This document shows positions 10,297-19,247 of a stretch of 64,000 nt of DNA, in pieces; positions within the stretch are counted from its first letter, which is position 1; the number at the start of each line of letters is the position of its first letter. Both the position numbers and the translations under genes were made by a program. This DNA comes from Jeotgalibacillus alimentarius (GTDB lineage: Bacteria > Bacillota > Bacilli > Bacillales > Jeotgalibacillaceae), in the NCBI RefSeq assembly GCF_000829445.1, contig NZ_JXRQ01000017.1, positions 372,001 through 436,000 of the forward strand, given 5' to 3'. Under the pieces are notes generated by a model. It worked only from the letters and a program-made list of their open reading frames with translations, ran no database searches and was not told where the DNA came from.

Positions 10297-10427
10297 GCTG
10301 TTGATTGGAGCGGAAGGGGGACGACTCCAGCAGGAGAAGCGTGACAGGTGAGACCCCGCAGGCGAAGCCGAGGAGGCTTACCGCACGCCCTGCGGAAAGC
10401 GTTCCCCCTGCAGCGGAAATCAACAGC
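10297..10427. repeat. Bacillaceae-type palindromic intergenic repeat, about 131 bp
   Basis: A GC-rich block bounded by perfect 10-bp inverted ends, GCTGTTGATT (10297-10306) and AATCAACAGC (10418-10427). Inside, GGGGGA (10316-10321) opposes TTCCCCC (10402-10408), and the centre holds the characteristic run GTGACAGGTGAGACCCCGCA followed by an AAGCC/GGCTT stem. I recognise this as a widespread Bacillaceae intergenic palindrome of about 120-130 bp found in many copies per genome. It has no reading frame and stands just downstream of a terminator. Whether it is a non-autonomous mobile element or a transcribed structured element is not shown by one copy. Confidence 0.75.
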
Positions 10428-10475
10428 CACCTTTAACAGAGCTATTCTTAAAGTATATAGTCTTATTGAACAGAT

Positions 10476-10511
10476 GCTGGTTCCCGTAATAGTCGGGGGG
10501 CAACAACCAGC
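10476..10511 (+). promoter_or_regulatory. Two-tier hairpin in the ylqD leader
   Basis: GCTGGTT (10476-10482) pairs with AACCAGC (10505-10511), and directly inside it CCCG (10483-10486) pairs with CGGG (10494-10497), leaving a 7-base apical loop and an unpaired 3' segment of about 7 bases. No T-run follows, so it is not a standard terminator. It ends 11 bases before the ylqD ribosome binding site. Function unknown. Confidence 0.5.
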
Positions 10512-10536
10512 TTAACTTTCTAAAGGGGTGCAGATC

Positions 10537-10929
10537 ATGCAGGTAACTCAAAAAGTAATTGTGAAGGAAATCATGACGAACTCTTCTAAGAAGCGTCTGA
10601 AGGATTCCCTGACACAAAAATCAGAGCGCGCACAAAAAGAGATTGAACAGCTTATTTTTCAGCAGAAGAAGCTTGAAAAACAATTTGAACAATCTTCAGA
10701 TGCCGTAAAAAACCGCATTAACCAGGAAATCAATAAAAGAAAACAGCTGATGGCTCAGACAGAGGCTCAGCACAAGACAATTGATGAAATGCCAATGGGT
10801 ACTGAATATACGCTGAGAGAGACAGACATGCTTGTGGAACTTGACCAGGGAAGCATCTGGCATCCTGATCAAAAGCCTGTGATCGTGCTTGAAGACGGTA
10901 TGGTTAAAGAAATCCGTCAGGGGTGGTAA
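10537..10929 (+). CDS. ylqD: YlqD family coiled-coil protein
   Basis: A 130-residue protein of the Bacillales YlqD family, function unknown. Residues about 20-85 are a highly charged helix rich in Lys, Glu and Gln (coiled coil, [20 protein letters not shown]), followed by a small C-terminal region containing [20 protein letters not shown], which looks like a compact beta fold. I choose the ATG at 10537 over the in-frame GTG at 10528 because AAGGGG at 10523-10528 is then well spaced. It overlaps rimM by one base, so it is probably linked to ribosome maturation by context only. Confidence 0.85.
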   Translation: MQVTQKVIVKEIMTNSSKKRLKDSLTQKSERAQKEIEQLIFQQKKLEKQFEQSSDAVKNRINQEINKRKQLMAQTEAQHKTIDEMPMGTEYTLRETDMLVELDQGSIWHPDQKPVIVLEDGMVKEIRQGW

Positions 10930-11444
10930 TGATGGAATGGTACGATGTAGGCAAAATCGTAAACACCCATGGAATAAAAGGGGAAGTCAGAGTCATATCA
11001 AGTACTGATTTTCCTGAAGAAAGATATCAAAAAGGCAGTACGCTGCACTTATTCCAGGCAGGTAAGGATCCGGTTCAGCTGACTGTATCATCCTACCGCA
11101 GACATAAAAACTTTGATCTCTTGACGTTTGCAGGGTATGACAATGTAAATCTGGTTGAACCATTCAGGGAAGCATTGCTGAAAGTGTCTGCTGACCAATT
11201 AAATGAACTGGACGAAGATGAGTTTTATTACCATGAAGTAATTGGCTGCGAAGTATTTACTGAGGAAGGCGCACTTCTTGGTAAGGTTACTGAAATCCTC
11301 TCACCCGGTGCGAATGATGTATGGGTGGTTAAGCCTGAGAGCGGAAAAGATATCCTTATACCATATATTGAATCTGTCGTTAAAGAAGTGAACATTGCTG
11401 ATAAGAAAATACTTATCCATGTAATGGAGGGGCTGCTCGAATGA
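10929..11444 (+). CDS. rimM: Ribosome maturation factor RimM
   Basis: RimM binds S19 and assists 30S head maturation. The N-terminus [20 protein letters not shown] is the typical beta-barrel opening, and the C-terminal PRC-like barrel carries [16 protein letters not shown] and [15 protein letters not shown]. The length of 171 residues is normal. Two ATG codons are adjacent (10929, 10932); the first overlaps the ylqD stop. The gene overlaps trmD by four bases (ATGA), the usual coupled arrangement. Confidence 0.95.
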   Translation: MMEWYDVGKIVNTHGIKGEVRVISSTDFPEERYQKGSTLHLFQAGKDPVQLTVSSYRRHKNFDLLTFAGYDNVNLVEPFREALLKVSADQLNELDEDEFYYHEVIGCEVFTEEGALLGKVTEILSPGANDVWVVKPESGKDILIPYIESVVKEVNIADKKILIHVMEGLLE

Positions 11445-12178
11445 AGATAGATATTCTATCATTATTCCCTTCAATGTTTGAAGGGGTTTTTGGAGAATCA
11501 ATCTTAAAAAAAGCAGTAGAAAAAGGTGCAGTGGAATACAACGTTACTGACTTCAGACAGTTCGCTGGTAATAAGCACAATTCAGTGGATGACTATCCTT
11601 ATGGCGGCGGTGCCGGAATGGTGTTAAAGCCCGAACCGATTTTTCAGGCTGTGCGTCATCTGACTGAAAAAACGTCTTACGCTCCGCGTGTGATTCTGAT
11701 GTGCCCCCAGGGTGAGAGATTCAATCAGAAGAAAGCCGAAGAGCTTGCAGGGGAAGATCACCTGATTTTTATCTGCGGTCATTATGAAGGATATGACGAG
11801 CGTATCAGGGAACATCTGGTGACAGATGAGATCTCTATAGGTGACTTCGTCCTGACAGGAGGAGAGCTTGGGGCCATGGTGGTGACTGACAGCGTAGTCA
11901 GACTGCTCCCTGAAGTGCTGGGGAATGAGGAATCTGCTGTGAAAGATTCTTTCTCGAGTGGATTGCTTGAACATCCGCATTATACGCGGCCGGCAGATTA
12001 CGAGGGGATGAAGGTTCCGGAAGTTCTCCTGTCAGGAAATCATGCTAAGATTGATGACTGGAGAATGAAAGAATCACTCTATAGAACCTTCACAAGGCGA
12101 CCTGATTTGCTGGAGCAGATGGAACTTAGCGATCAGCAGATTAATTGGCTTGAAGAATTTAAAAATAACGTTGAATAG
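11441..12178 (+). CDS. trmD: tRNA (guanine-37-N1)-methyltransferase TrmD
   Basis: TrmD methylates G37 of tRNAs to prevent frameshifting, using S-adenosylmethionine bound in a deep trefoil knot. Visible motifs are [19 protein letters not shown], the knot-forming [15 protein letters not shown] and [17 protein letters not shown], and [12 protein letters not shown] with the catalytic aspartate. The length of 245 residues is typical. It is coupled to rimM; its last codons overlap the -35 element of the rplS promoter. Confidence 0.97.
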   Translation: MKIDILSLFPSMFEGVFGESILKKAVEKGAVEYNVTDFRQFAGNKHNSVDDYPYGGGAGMVLKPEPIFQAVRHLTEKTSYAPRVILMCPQGERFNQKKAEELAGEDHLIFICGHYEGYDERIREHLVTDEISIGDFVLTGGELGAMVVTDSVVRLLPEVLGNEESAVKDSFSSGLLEHPHYTRPADYEGMKVPEVLLSGNHAKIDDWRMKESLYRTFTRRPDLLEQMELSDQQINWLEEFKNNVE

Positions 12179-12199
12179 CTTGTTTCTATGTGGTATTAT
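12171..12199 (+). promoter_or_regulatory. Sigma-A promoter for rplS, overlapping the end of trmD
   Basis: TTGAAT (12171-12176), a 17-base spacer and TATTAT (12194-12199). The -35 box lies in the last codons of trmD. It gives rplS an expression level independent of trmD. Confidence 0.75.
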
Positions 12200-12205
12200 A
12201 GTTTT

Positions 12206-12291
12206 TGTGCTTAGTTCACGTAAGTGGATAAGCCTTGAACACAATGTTCCGCTGCAAAAGAAGCAAGAGCATTTGTTGGAAGGAGTTGAAA
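12206..12291 (+). promoter_or_regulatory. rplS 5' leader, candidate L19 leader RNA
   Basis: About 85 bases separate the predicted start of transcription from the rplS ATG and contain no plausible gene. In Bacilli this position is known to hold the L19 leader (Rfam L19_leader), a presumed autoregulatory RNA. I infer it from position and length; I cannot fold it or match a covariance model by eye. Confidence 0.4.
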
Positions 12292-12294
12292 ATG

Positions 12295-12639
12295 ATGCAT
12301 AACCTTATTCAGGAAATTACTAAAGAACAGCTTCGTTCAGATCTTCCTACATTCAAGCCGGGTGATACTGTAAAGGTACACGTTAAGGTTGTTGAGGGAA
12401 CTCGCGAACGTATTCAGGTGTTTGAAGGTGTTGTAATTAAGCGCCGTGGCGGTGGTGTAAGTGAAACTTTTACAGTACGTAAGATTTCTTACGGTGTTGG
12501 AGTTGAGCGTACATTCCCTGTACACACACCAAAAATTGCGAAGCTTGACGTTGTGCGTCGCGGTAAAGTTCGTCGTGCGAAACTTTACTACCTGCGTAAC
12601 CTACGCGGTAAAGCGGCTAGAATTAAAGAAATTCGCTAA
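12295..12639 (+). CDS. rplS: 50S ribosomal protein L19
   Basis: L19 sits at the 30S-50S interface. The sequence [20 protein letters not shown] and the run [20 protein letters not shown] are diagnostic, and it ends in the basic [12 protein letters not shown]. The length of 114 residues is normal. A longer in-frame version begins at 12235, but AAGGAG at 12280-12285 places the start at 12292 or 12295; the latter gives the family-typical N-terminus. It has its own promoter and its own terminator. Confidence 0.96.
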   Translation: MHNLIQEITKEQLRSDLPTFKPGDTVKVHVKVVEGTRERIQVFEGVVIKRRGGGVSETFTVRKISYGVGVERTFPVHTPKIAKLDVVRRGKVRRAKLYYLRNLRGKAARIKEIR

Positions 12640-12645
12640 TTGTAG

Positions 12646-12671
12646 AAAAAGAGCCTGCGGGCTCTTTTTTT
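12646..12671 (+). terminator. Rho-independent terminator after rplS
   Basis: AAAGAGCC (12648-12655) pairs with GGCTCTTT (12660-12667) around a TGCG loop, followed by a T-run. Confidence 0.88.
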
Positions 12672-12748
12672 ATGTCCGAATCACCTGGCAGTCGTGTTGC
12701 TGTTGTATGTTACAATATGTTCATCTGAGATACGCGGGGTGAAGGGTA

Positions 12749-13282
12749 TTGGAGATTAAAAATGAGTGGTGGGAATGGTCTAAAACATTGCTTGCAGCAG
12801 TGATTATTGCAGGCATGATCCGTTTATTTTTCTTTTCTCCTGTCGTAGTGGATGGAACCTCAATGGTTCCCACGTTACAGGACGGTGACCGGATGATTGT
12901 GAACAAGTTTCAGTATAAAGTGACATCACCGGACCGGTTTGACATTGTTGTATTTCATGTCTCAGAGCGGGAAGATTATATTAAAAGAGTGATTGGACTC
13001 CCTGGTGAGTCTGTTGAATTTGAAGATAATCAACTATACATAGATGGAGAGCCTGTAGAAGAATTTTTCAGTGATGATGATACAGTCACTGAGGATTTTA
13101 CACTGTTTAATCTGACAGGCTATGAGGAAGTTCCGGAGGGTCATCTGTTTGTGATGGGTGATAACCGAGAATACAGCAAGGACAGCCGTCACATCGGGCC
13201 TGTATCGATCGAGGAAATCGTAGGGGAAACCCCTTTGATTTATTGGCCGGTCGATGATATAAAGATTATTTTTAAGGAGTGA
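12749..13282 (+). CDS. lepB: Type I signal peptidase
   Basis: Membrane-bound signal peptidase of the Gram-positive SipS type, which removes signal peptides of secreted proteins. One N-terminal membrane segment (about residues 11-30, [20 protein letters not shown]) is followed by the catalytic serine Ser38 in GTSMVPTL and the general-base lysine Lys79 in [11 protein letters not shown]. Box E appears as [12 protein letters not shown]. The length of 177 residues fits single-pass Bacillus enzymes. The start is TTG behind GAAGGG; no upstream ATG is in frame. A TACAAT at 12711-12716 could be its -10 box, without a good -35. Confidence 0.93.
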   Translation: MEIKNEWWEWSKTLLAAVIIAGMIRLFFFSPVVVDGTSMVPTLQDGDRMIVNKFQYKVTSPDRFDIVVFHVSEREDYIKRVIGLPGESVEFEDNQLYIDGEPVEEFFSDDDTVTEDFTLFNLTGYEEVPEGHLFVMGDNREYSKDSRHIGPVSIEEIVGETPLIYWPVDDIKIIFKE

Positions 13283-13287
13283 ACTAT

Positions 13288-14145
13288 ATGAGCATACAAT
13301 GGTTTCCCGGCCATATGGCTAAAGCGAGAAGGCAGGTAACGGAAAAACTGAAGCTTGTTGATATAGTATTTGAATTAGTTGATGCACGCATACCACTGTC
13401 TTCACGAAACCCCATGATTGAAGAAATTATCGGTCAAAAACCGAGATTGATTTTAATTAATAAAGCTGATATGGCTGACCCGGCAAAAACGAAGGAATGG
13501 ATTGCTTATTTCGAAGATAAAGGAATAAAAGCTGTGGCGATCAATTCTGATAAGGGTAAAGGACTGCAGCAGATACAAAAAGAAACAATGAAGATTCTCA
13601 GTGAAAAATGGGAACGGATGAAATCCCGCGGAATCAGACCCCGTGCTGTAAGGGCAATGATTGTCGGGATTCCCAATGTCGGGAAATCCACGCTGATCAA
13701 CCGACTGGTGAAGAAAAATATCGCTCAGACAGGGAACCGTCCAGGTGTTACTAAAGCCCAGCAGTGGATTAAAGCAGGAAAAGAAATGGAGCTGCTTGAT
13801 ACACCTGGGATTCTGTGGCCGAAGTTTGAAGATCCGGAAGTAGGTTACAGATTGGCACTCACAGGTGCAATAAAAGATAATATTTTGAATCTGCAGGATA
13901 TCGCACTTTATGCACTGCGTTTTCTTGAAACGTATTATCCGGAACGCCTGAAAGAGCGGTATGCCATGGAAGAGATTCCCCAGGATGCAGCTGAACTGTT
14001 CGATCATATCGGTAAGAAACGTGGCTGCCTGATGTCAGGCGGGCAGATTGATTATGATAAAACAGCTGATATCATCGTCAGAGACGTAAGAAATGTTCAA
14101 TTTGGACCGATCACTTTCGACCTTGAGCTATTAGAACAAGAATGA
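13288..14145 (+). CDS. rbgA: Ribosome biogenesis GTPase RbgA (YlqF)
   Basis: RbgA is a circularly permuted GTPase needed for late 50S assembly. The order G4 (LINKAD, about 56-61), G1 ([13 protein letters not shown], about 126-138) and G3 (DTPG) shows the permutation. The N-terminus [15 protein letters not shown] and the C-terminal ANTAR-like region with [14 protein letters not shown]-type sequence (here [12 protein letters not shown]) are typical. I place the start at the ATG at 13288, after AAGGAG; an in-frame ATG three codons upstream overlaps lepB. A terminator follows. Confidence 0.96.
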   Translation: MSIQWFPGHMAKARRQVTEKLKLVDIVFELVDARIPLSSRNPMIEEIIGQKPRLILINKADMADPAKTKEWIAYFEDKGIKAVAINSDKGKGLQQIQKETMKILSEKWERMKSRGIRPRAVRAMIVGIPNVGKSTLINRLVKKNIAQTGNRPGVTKAQQWIKAGKEMELLDTPGILWPKFEDPEVGYRLALTGAIKDNILNLQDIALYALRFLETYYPERLKERYAMEEIPQDAAELFDHIGKKRGCLMSGGQIDYDKTADIIVRDVRNVQFGPITFDLELLEQE

Positions 14146-14150
14146 CAAAT

Positions 14151-14184
14151 GGGCTTCCGCACTTGTGGAAGCCTTTAATTTTTA
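14151..14184 (+). terminator. Rho-independent terminator after rbgA
   Basis: GGCTTCC (14152-14158) pairs with GGAAGCC (14167-14173) around an 8-base loop, followed by TTTAATTTTT. Confidence 0.8.
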
Positions 14185-14217
14185 TAAAAATGACCGATAT
14201 AGAAAACAGGTGACAAC

Positions 14218-14976
14218 ATGCGATCAATTAAACAAATTAAAGATTTACTAAGTGAAATGCCGGACGCTGAACTGATCAGTGAACTTCAGACAGATGAGCG
14301 TAAAGGGGTGCAGCAGCTCTTAAAAACATACAATGCCAGACTTGAAAAAGAGCGTAAAGCCGAAGAACAGTACCGGAGTATGCAGGTGTATGAGAACCTT
14401 GCATCCTCTAAAGGGTACCGTTATATTGCAGGGACTGATGAAGCCGGCAGAGGCCCTCTTGCCGGTCCTGTCGTAGCAGCAGCGGTTATTTTACCGGATC
14501 AATTTTTCCTGCCCGGACTGAACGATTCCAAAAAGCTCAGCGCAGCAAAGAGAGAAGCTTTTTTCGATATCATTCTGGGCTCTGCAGATGTAGGTGTAGG
14601 AATCATAAGTGCAGAAGAAATTGACCGTATTAACATATTGAATGCATCTAAAAAAGCGATGCTTACAGCAATCAGCCAGCTGGATCAGCAGCCGGATTAT
14701 GTGTTAGCGGACGCTGTGACTCTAGATACACAGATCTCCCAGGAGTCTATTATTAAGGGTGACGCAAAAAGTGTAAGTATTGCAGCGGCATCAGTGATAG
14801 CCAAAGTGACAAGAGACAGACTGATGCAGGAAGCCGCGAGGAAATATCCCGGTTATGGATTTGATAAAAATGCAGGGTATGGCACAAAAGAGCATGTAGA
14901 CGCGATCAGCCGTTCCGGTGTCACAGATGAGCACAGGCGTTCATTTGAGCCGGTGAAGTCAATGATCCGTCAATAA
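14218..14976 (+). CDS. rnhB: Ribonuclease HII
   Basis: RNase HII cuts the RNA strand of RNA-DNA hybrids and single embedded ribonucleotides. The N-terminal extension of about 70 charged residues is followed by the catalytic core GTDEAGRGPLAGPVVAAAVI with the first Asp and Glu. Further acidic ligands lie in LADAV and in the family block KGDAKSVSIAAASVIAKVTRD. The length of 252 residues matches the Bacillus enzymes. The start ATG follows AGGTGAC. The gene begins a unit with the FliK-like and FlhB-C-like genes, 14 bases apart. Confidence 0.96.
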   Translation: MRSIKQIKDLLSEMPDAELISELQTDERKGVQQLLKTYNARLEKERKAEEQYRSMQVYENLASSKGYRYIAGTDEAGRGPLAGPVVAAAVILPDQFFLPGLNDSKKLSAAKREAFFDIILGSADVGVGIISAEEIDRINILNASKKAMLTAISQLDQQPDYVLADAVTLDTQISQESIIKGDAKSVSIAAASVIAKVTRDRLMQEAARKYPGYGFDKNAGYGTKEHVDAISRSGVTDEHRRSFEPVKSMIRQ

Positions 14977-14990
14977 GCGGAGGTGAGAAT

Positions 14991-16772
14991 ATGTCTTCAT
15001 ATATTTCAGGTCAGCAGCGTCCAGGTGTTTTAACCCAGGCTCAGGACCGCCAGCAGCAATTAAAAGCGGGCCAGATTATACACGGAAAAATGATGAAAGC
15101 ACTCGGTAATCAGCAAATGGAGGTCCAGGTCGGAGGAAGGCTCTTAACAGCAGTTGTATCAGGAACATTTGCTGAAGGAGAAGCGAAATGGTTCCAGGTG
15201 GAAAGTGCAGGTAACCCGATCGTATTAAAACCAGTCAAAACAGACGGGACCGGGAAAGCAGACCTTCAACAGCTTCTCCAGTCGATCGGGCTAAGCGGCA
15301 ATAAAGAGATGAAGGCACTGCTCTCATCATTGATCAGCCGTCAAGTGCCAGTCTCAGCAGAAAAGCTGACACAAGCAGCAGCACTGCTTGCGGGAACACC
15401 TGATAAAACAGAAGGAATTTCAGTTATAAAATTAATGATGACAAGAGACCTGCCGTTAAAAGAAAGCGTATTTATGCCTCTATTATCTGCTAACAAAGGC
15501 ATTGCAGAACCACTAAGCGGTCTGCTTAATCAGGTGAAAAGTGATTTGTCTGTCCAGGCCAGTCCTAAAACCAGCCAGATCATGACCTCAATTGAAGAGC
15601 CGTTAACAAAAGTCATGCACGACCATACTGTTCAGCGTATGTTTGAAAAGATGTCAGCAGGACCGCAAGCATCAGCAAATCAGGCGCTTACCGGACTGAA
15701 AGACATGCAGATCCTCCCCGGACAGGCGACATTAAATAACTGGATGGTGCCCGGTGAATCTGCACAGATGATGAAAGGACTTGAGCATATCATTAAAGTG
15801 CTGCAGGGACTTCCTTCCACTCAGGTGAATCAAAATGAACTGCATCAGCTGCAGCAGACGTTAAAAAATGCGCAGCAGAGTGCGGGTTCTCAATTGCAGA
15901 ATGCACAGCCTCAAACTGCTCAGGTGCCTCAGCAAAGTGCACAATCTCAACCCAATCAGCTGCAGGGACCGCAGCAACAGCTGGCAGAAGCGATTATAAA
16001 AGGACAATCGCTTATTCTACAAATAAAGCCGCAGTCATCGCTTCAAAGTCTTCAGCTGCTCAGCCTGCCACCAGCAAACGCAAATCAGCCGCTGTCGTTC
16101 CTCAGTACTTCTAAAGAAGTGCAGAGTCAGCTTGGAACACAGACCGGATCCAATGCGATACAGATGGTGCTGAAAGAGGTCATGCAGCGGCTCGGTACCG
16201 ATTATGAAGCAAGGTTGTCAAACCCTTCTTCACCGCCTGAATCAGCTGCACAGACGCTAAAAGCACAGCTTGTGTCCTTACTCAATATGCCTGGACTGAC
16301 CGCTCAAACTAAGGATTCAGCCGAACAGGTATTGAACCGGCTGAATGGCATGCAGCTGATGTCCGCAGAAAATGGCCCGCAGCAGCAGTTAATGATGCAA
16401 TTTCCGATTCAACTTGGAGAGACAAGATCAGACGTCACGATGAAAATGAATGGCAGGAGAAAAAGTGACGGCACGCTAGACCCGGATCATGTCAGAGTTC
16501 TTTTTTATATTACATTGTCTGAACTAAAGGAAAGCGTCATTGATATGAATGTTCAAAATAGAGTGGTGTCTCTGGATATTTATAATGATAGTGAGCACCT
16601 CAACCGTGTAGCCGAGCCGTTTATACCAGCTTTGAAAGCTGCACTTGAAGGAACGGGCTATGCTTTTTCATCAGTCAAATTCCACAGTACAAAAGAAGTT
16701 GACCCGCCGATCATCAACCCTGCAGAAGACGCGCTTTCTTCTGCTTATCATAAAGTGGATGTGAAGATATGA
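14991..16772 (+). CDS. FliK-like hook-length control domain protein (YlqG-like)
   Basis: A 593-residue protein in the place of B. subtilis ylqG. The N-terminal 120 residues include a compact region with AGQIIHGKMMKALGNQQMEV. Residues about 270-345 are glutamine-rich and probably disordered. The last 120 residues (from FPIQLGETRSDVTMKM) resemble the C-terminal domain of FliK (Flg_hook), which senses hook completion by contacting FlhB. The stop overlaps the next gene by four bases, and that gene encodes an FlhB C-terminal-like protein. A role in export substrate switching is inferred from this pairing, not shown. A second, canonical fliK lies at about 35.2-36.5 kb. Confidence 0.75.
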   Translation: MSSYISGQQRPGVLTQAQDRQQQLKAGQIIHGKMMKALGNQQMEVQVGGRLLTAVVSGTFAEGEAKWFQVESAGNPIVLKPVKTDGTGKADLQQLLQSIGLSGNKEMKALLSSLISRQVPVSAEKLTQAAALLAGTPDKTEGISVIKLMMTRDLPLKESVFMPLLSANKGIAEPLSGLLNQVKSDLSVQASPKTSQIMTSIEEPLTKVMHDHTVQRMFEKMSAGPQASANQALTGLKDMQILPGQATLNNWMVPGESAQMMKGLEHIIKVLQGLPSTQVNQNELHQLQQTLKNAQQSAGSQLQNAQPQTAQVPQQSAQSQPNQLQGPQQQLAEAIIKGQSLILQIKPQSSLQSLQLLSLPPANANQPLSFLSTSKEVQSQLGTQTGSNAIQMVLKEVMQRLGTDYEARLSNPSSPPESAAQTLKAQLVSLLNMPGLTAQTKDSAEQVLNRLNGMQLMSAENGPQQQLMMQFPIQLGETRSDVTMKMNGRRKSDGTLDPDHVRVLFYITLSELKESVIDMNVQNRVVSLDIYNDSEHLNRVAEPFIPALKAALEGTGYAFSSVKFHSTKEVDPPIINPAEDALSSAYHKVDVKI

Positions 16773-17038
16773 AAGAACACAAAAGGCTTGAAGCTGTTGC
16801 GCTTACGTACAAATCTGAAACCAGCGATGCACCGGTTCTCTCAGCGAAGGGTAAAGGTAAAATCGCCCAGTCGATTATCGATAAAGCCAAAGAACATCAG
16901 GTGCCGATTCAGCAGGATGAATCTCTTGTAGAACTTCTTAGTCAGCTGGAATTAAATGAAGCGATTCCTGATGAACTATATCAGGCAGTGGCAGAAGTTT
17001 TTGCTTTTATCTACAGAGTGGACCAGAGCAAAAAATAA
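16769..17038 (+). CDS. ylqH: FlhB C-terminal-like protein (YlqH, FlhX type)
   Basis: An 89-residue soluble protein like the cytoplasmic C-terminal part of FlhB. Compare AVALTYKSETSDAPVLSAKG here with the HYAIVLKYKDGEFEAPVVVA segment of FlhB in the same window, and the shared ending AVAEVFAFIYRV / AVAEILAYVYRI. It lacks the membrane domain and the autocleavage motif NPTH, whose position would precede its N-terminus. Such stand-alone proteins (FlhX/YlqH) are known in Bacilli and Clostridia; in other species FlhX can replace the cleaved C-terminal piece. It overlaps the FliK-like gene by four bases. Confidence 0.88.
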   Translation: MKEHKRLEAVALTYKSETSDAPVLSAKGKGKIAQSIIDKAKEHQVPIQQDESLVELLSQLELNEAIPDELYQAVAEVFAFIYRVDQSKK

Positions 17039-17084
17039 GATTATTCAGACAATGATCAAATTTTCACAATATCGCCTCAAATAG

Positions 17085-17113
17085 TAGACATCATCACTTT
17101 CATTCTATACAAT
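17085..17113 (+). promoter_or_regulatory. Putative sigma-A promoter for sucCD
   Basis: TAGACA (17085-17090), 17 bases, TACAAT (17108-17113), about 45 bases before sucC. TCTATACAATGAAAG around the -10 also forms part of a short inverted sequence (CTTTCATTC/ATGAAAG). Confidence 0.5.
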
Positions 17114-17158
17114 GAAAGCGCAGTCTATTTTCAAAAGAGTTTGATAGGAGGATGGAAC

Positions 17159-18319
17159 ATGAATATCCATGAGTATCAGGGGAAAGAACTCCTTAGAAAA
17201 TATGGAGTAAGTGTACCCCGTGGTTATGTGGCTTTCACGCCAAAAGAAGCTGTTGAAGCAGCAAAAGAACTTGGATCAGCAGTTACAGTAGTAAAAGCGC
17301 AGATTCATGCGGGTGGCCGTGGTAAAGCGGGCGGAGTAAAAATCGCAAAAAGTCTTGATGAAGTCCGTACATATGCAAAAGAACTTCTTGGTAAAACACT
17401 GGTGACACATCAGACAGGTCCAGAGGGTAAGGAAATTAAGCGCTTACTTATCGAAGAGGGCTGTGACATTAAAAAAGAATATTACGTAGGTCTTGTACTT
17501 GACCGTGCAACATCACGTATTACGCTTATGGCATCTGAAGAAGGCGGAACTGAAATTGAAGAAGTTGCAGAAGCAACACCTGAAAAAATCTTCCGTGAAA
17601 CAATTGATCCGGTTGTAGGTCTGACAGCATTCCAGGCACGCCGAATCGCATTTAATATTAATATCCCAAAAGAGCTTGTGAATAAAGCTGTGCGCTTTAT
17701 GCTTGGTCTTTATAAAATGTTTGTGGAAAAAGATTGCTCAATTGCAGAAATCAATCCGCTTGTTACAACTGGAGACGGAAATGTAATGGCACTTGATGCA
17801 AAGCTTAACTTTGATGCAAACGCTCTTTACCGTCAAAAAGACGTTATGGAGTTCCGTGACCTTGATGAAGAGGATTCAAAAGAAATCGAAGCATCTAAAT
17901 ATGACCTGAGCTATATTTCACTTGATGGAAATATCGGCTGTATGGTTAACGGTGCCGGCCTTGCGATGGCAACAATGGATATTATCAAGCATTACGGCGG
18001 AGACCCGGCTAACTTCCTTGATGTTGGGGGCGGCGCGACTGCTGAGAAAGTAACAGAAGCATTCAAGATTATTCTGTCTGATGAAAATGTAAAAGGTATT
18101 TTTGTTAACATTTTCGGCGGAATCATGAAGTGTGACATTATCGCTGAAGGTGTTGTTGAAGCAGCGAAACAGGTTGGACTGAAAGTACCGCTTGTGGTCC
18201 GTCTTGAAGGTACGAATGTAGAACTTGGTAAGAAAATTCTAAATGAGTCAGATCTTGATATCGTAGCAGCCGGAACAATGGCTGACGGTGCACAAAAGAT
18301 CGTGGAACTTGTAGGCTGA
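17159..18319 (+). CDS. sucC: Succinyl-CoA ligase beta subunit
   Basis: SucC with SucD forms succinyl-CoA synthetase of the citric acid cycle, making ATP or GTP and succinate. The N-terminal ATP-grasp fold begins [17 protein letters not shown] and contains the glycine-rich nucleotide loop [11 protein letters not shown]. The CoA-side C-terminal region includes [16 protein letters not shown] and [12 protein letters not shown]. The length of 386 residues is standard. An in-frame start six codons upstream is rejected, because AGGAGGA at 17147-17153 positions the ATG at 17159. Confidence 0.97.
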   Translation: MNIHEYQGKELLRKYGVSVPRGYVAFTPKEAVEAAKELGSAVTVVKAQIHAGGRGKAGGVKIAKSLDEVRTYAKELLGKTLVTHQTGPEGKEIKRLLIEEGCDIKKEYYVGLVLDRATSRITLMASEEGGTEIEEVAEATPEKIFRETIDPVVGLTAFQARRIAFNINIPKELVNKAVRFMLGLYKMFVEKDCSIAEINPLVTTGDGNVMALDAKLNFDANALYRQKDVMEFRDLDEEDSKEIEASKYDLSYISLDGNIGCMVNGAGLAMATMDIIKHYGGDPANFLDVGGGATAEKVTEAFKIILSDENVKGIFVNIFGGIMKCDIIAEGVVEAAKQVGLKVPLVVRLEGTNVELGKKILNESDLDIVAAGTMADGAQKIVELVG

Positions 18320-18337
18320 GAAAGGCAGGGAGCATAA

Positions 18338-19240
18338 ATGAGTGTTTTTATTGATAAGAATACAAAAGTATTAGTTCAGGGAATCACAGGCTCTACAGCC
18401 TTATTCCATACAAAGCAGATGCTTGAGTACGGCACACAGATCGTTGCGGGTGTAACACCTGGAAAAGGCGGTTCTGAAGTTGAAGGTGTACCTGTATTCA
18501 ACACAGTGGAAGAAGCTGTTAAGGCAACAGGCGCTAACGTATCAGTTATTTACGTACCGGCTCCATTTGCTGCTGACGCAATCCTTGAATGTGTAGACGC
18601 AGAGCTGGATATGGCAATCTGTATTACTGAGCATATTCCTGTAGTGGATATGGTGAAAGTAAAACGTTATATGGAAGGCAAGAAAACACGACTTGTCGGA
18701 CCTAACTGCCCGGGTGTTATCACACCTGACGAGTGTAAAATCGGTATTATGCCTGGATACATTCATACAAAAGGTCACGTAGGCGTCGTATCACGCTCAG
18801 GAACACTTACTTATGAAGCTGTACACCAGCTTTCACAAGAAGGAATCGGTCAATCTACAGCTGTTGGAATCGGTGGAGACCCGGTTAACGGAACAAACTT
18901 TATTGATACGCTTGAAGCTTTCAATAACGATCCTGACACTGAAGCTGTAATTATGATCGGTGAAATTGGCGGAACTGCTGAAGAAGAGGCTGCAGAGTGG
19001 GTAAAAGCGAATATGACGAAGCCGGTTGTAGGCTTTATCGGCGGCGCTACTGCACCTCCAGGAAAGCGTATGGGTCATGCCGGCGCAATCATCTCAGGTG
19101 GTAAAGGTACTGCTGAAGAAAAGATCCGCATAATGAACGAATGTGGAATCGCTGTAGCAGAAACGCCATCTGTAATGGGTGAAACGCTAATTAAAGTACT
19201 TAAAGAAAAAGGTCTTTACGATAAATGTAAAACGCATTGA
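18338..19240 (+). CDS. sucD: Succinyl-CoA ligase alpha subunit
   Basis: SucD carries the CoA-binding Rossmann domain ([17 protein letters not shown] near residues 13-29) and the ligase domain with the phosphohistidine His247 in [18 protein letters not shown]. The length of 300 residues is typical. It follows sucC by 18 bases with GGCAGGGAG as ribosome binding site, giving balanced synthesis of the two subunits. A terminator closes the pair. Confidence 0.97.
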   Translation: MSVFIDKNTKVLVQGITGSTALFHTKQMLEYGTQIVAGVTPGKGGSEVEGVPVFNTVEEAVKATGANVSVIYVPAPFAADAILECVDAELDMAICITEHIPVVDMVKVKRYMEGKKTRLVGPNCPGVITPDECKIGIMPGYIHTKGHVGVVSRSGTLTYEAVHQLSQEGIGQSTAVGIGGDPVNGTNFIDTLEAFNNDPDTEAVIMIGEIGGTAEEEAAEWVKANMTKPVVGFIGGATAPPGKRMGHAGAIISGGKGTAEEKIRIMNECGIAVAETPSVMGETLIKVLKEKGLYDKCKTH

Positions 19241-19247
19241 TCATTCA

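Noticed and set aside
12461-12742. Second plus-strand frame overlapping rplS and running to lepB
   Set aside because: Out of frame with the conserved rplS, passes through the terminator, Cys-rich random composition.
13453-14007. Minus-strand open frame (184 codons) opposite rbgA
   Set aside because: Fully inside rbgA, which is unmistakable; Cys/Phe/His-rich translation typical of an antisense shadow.
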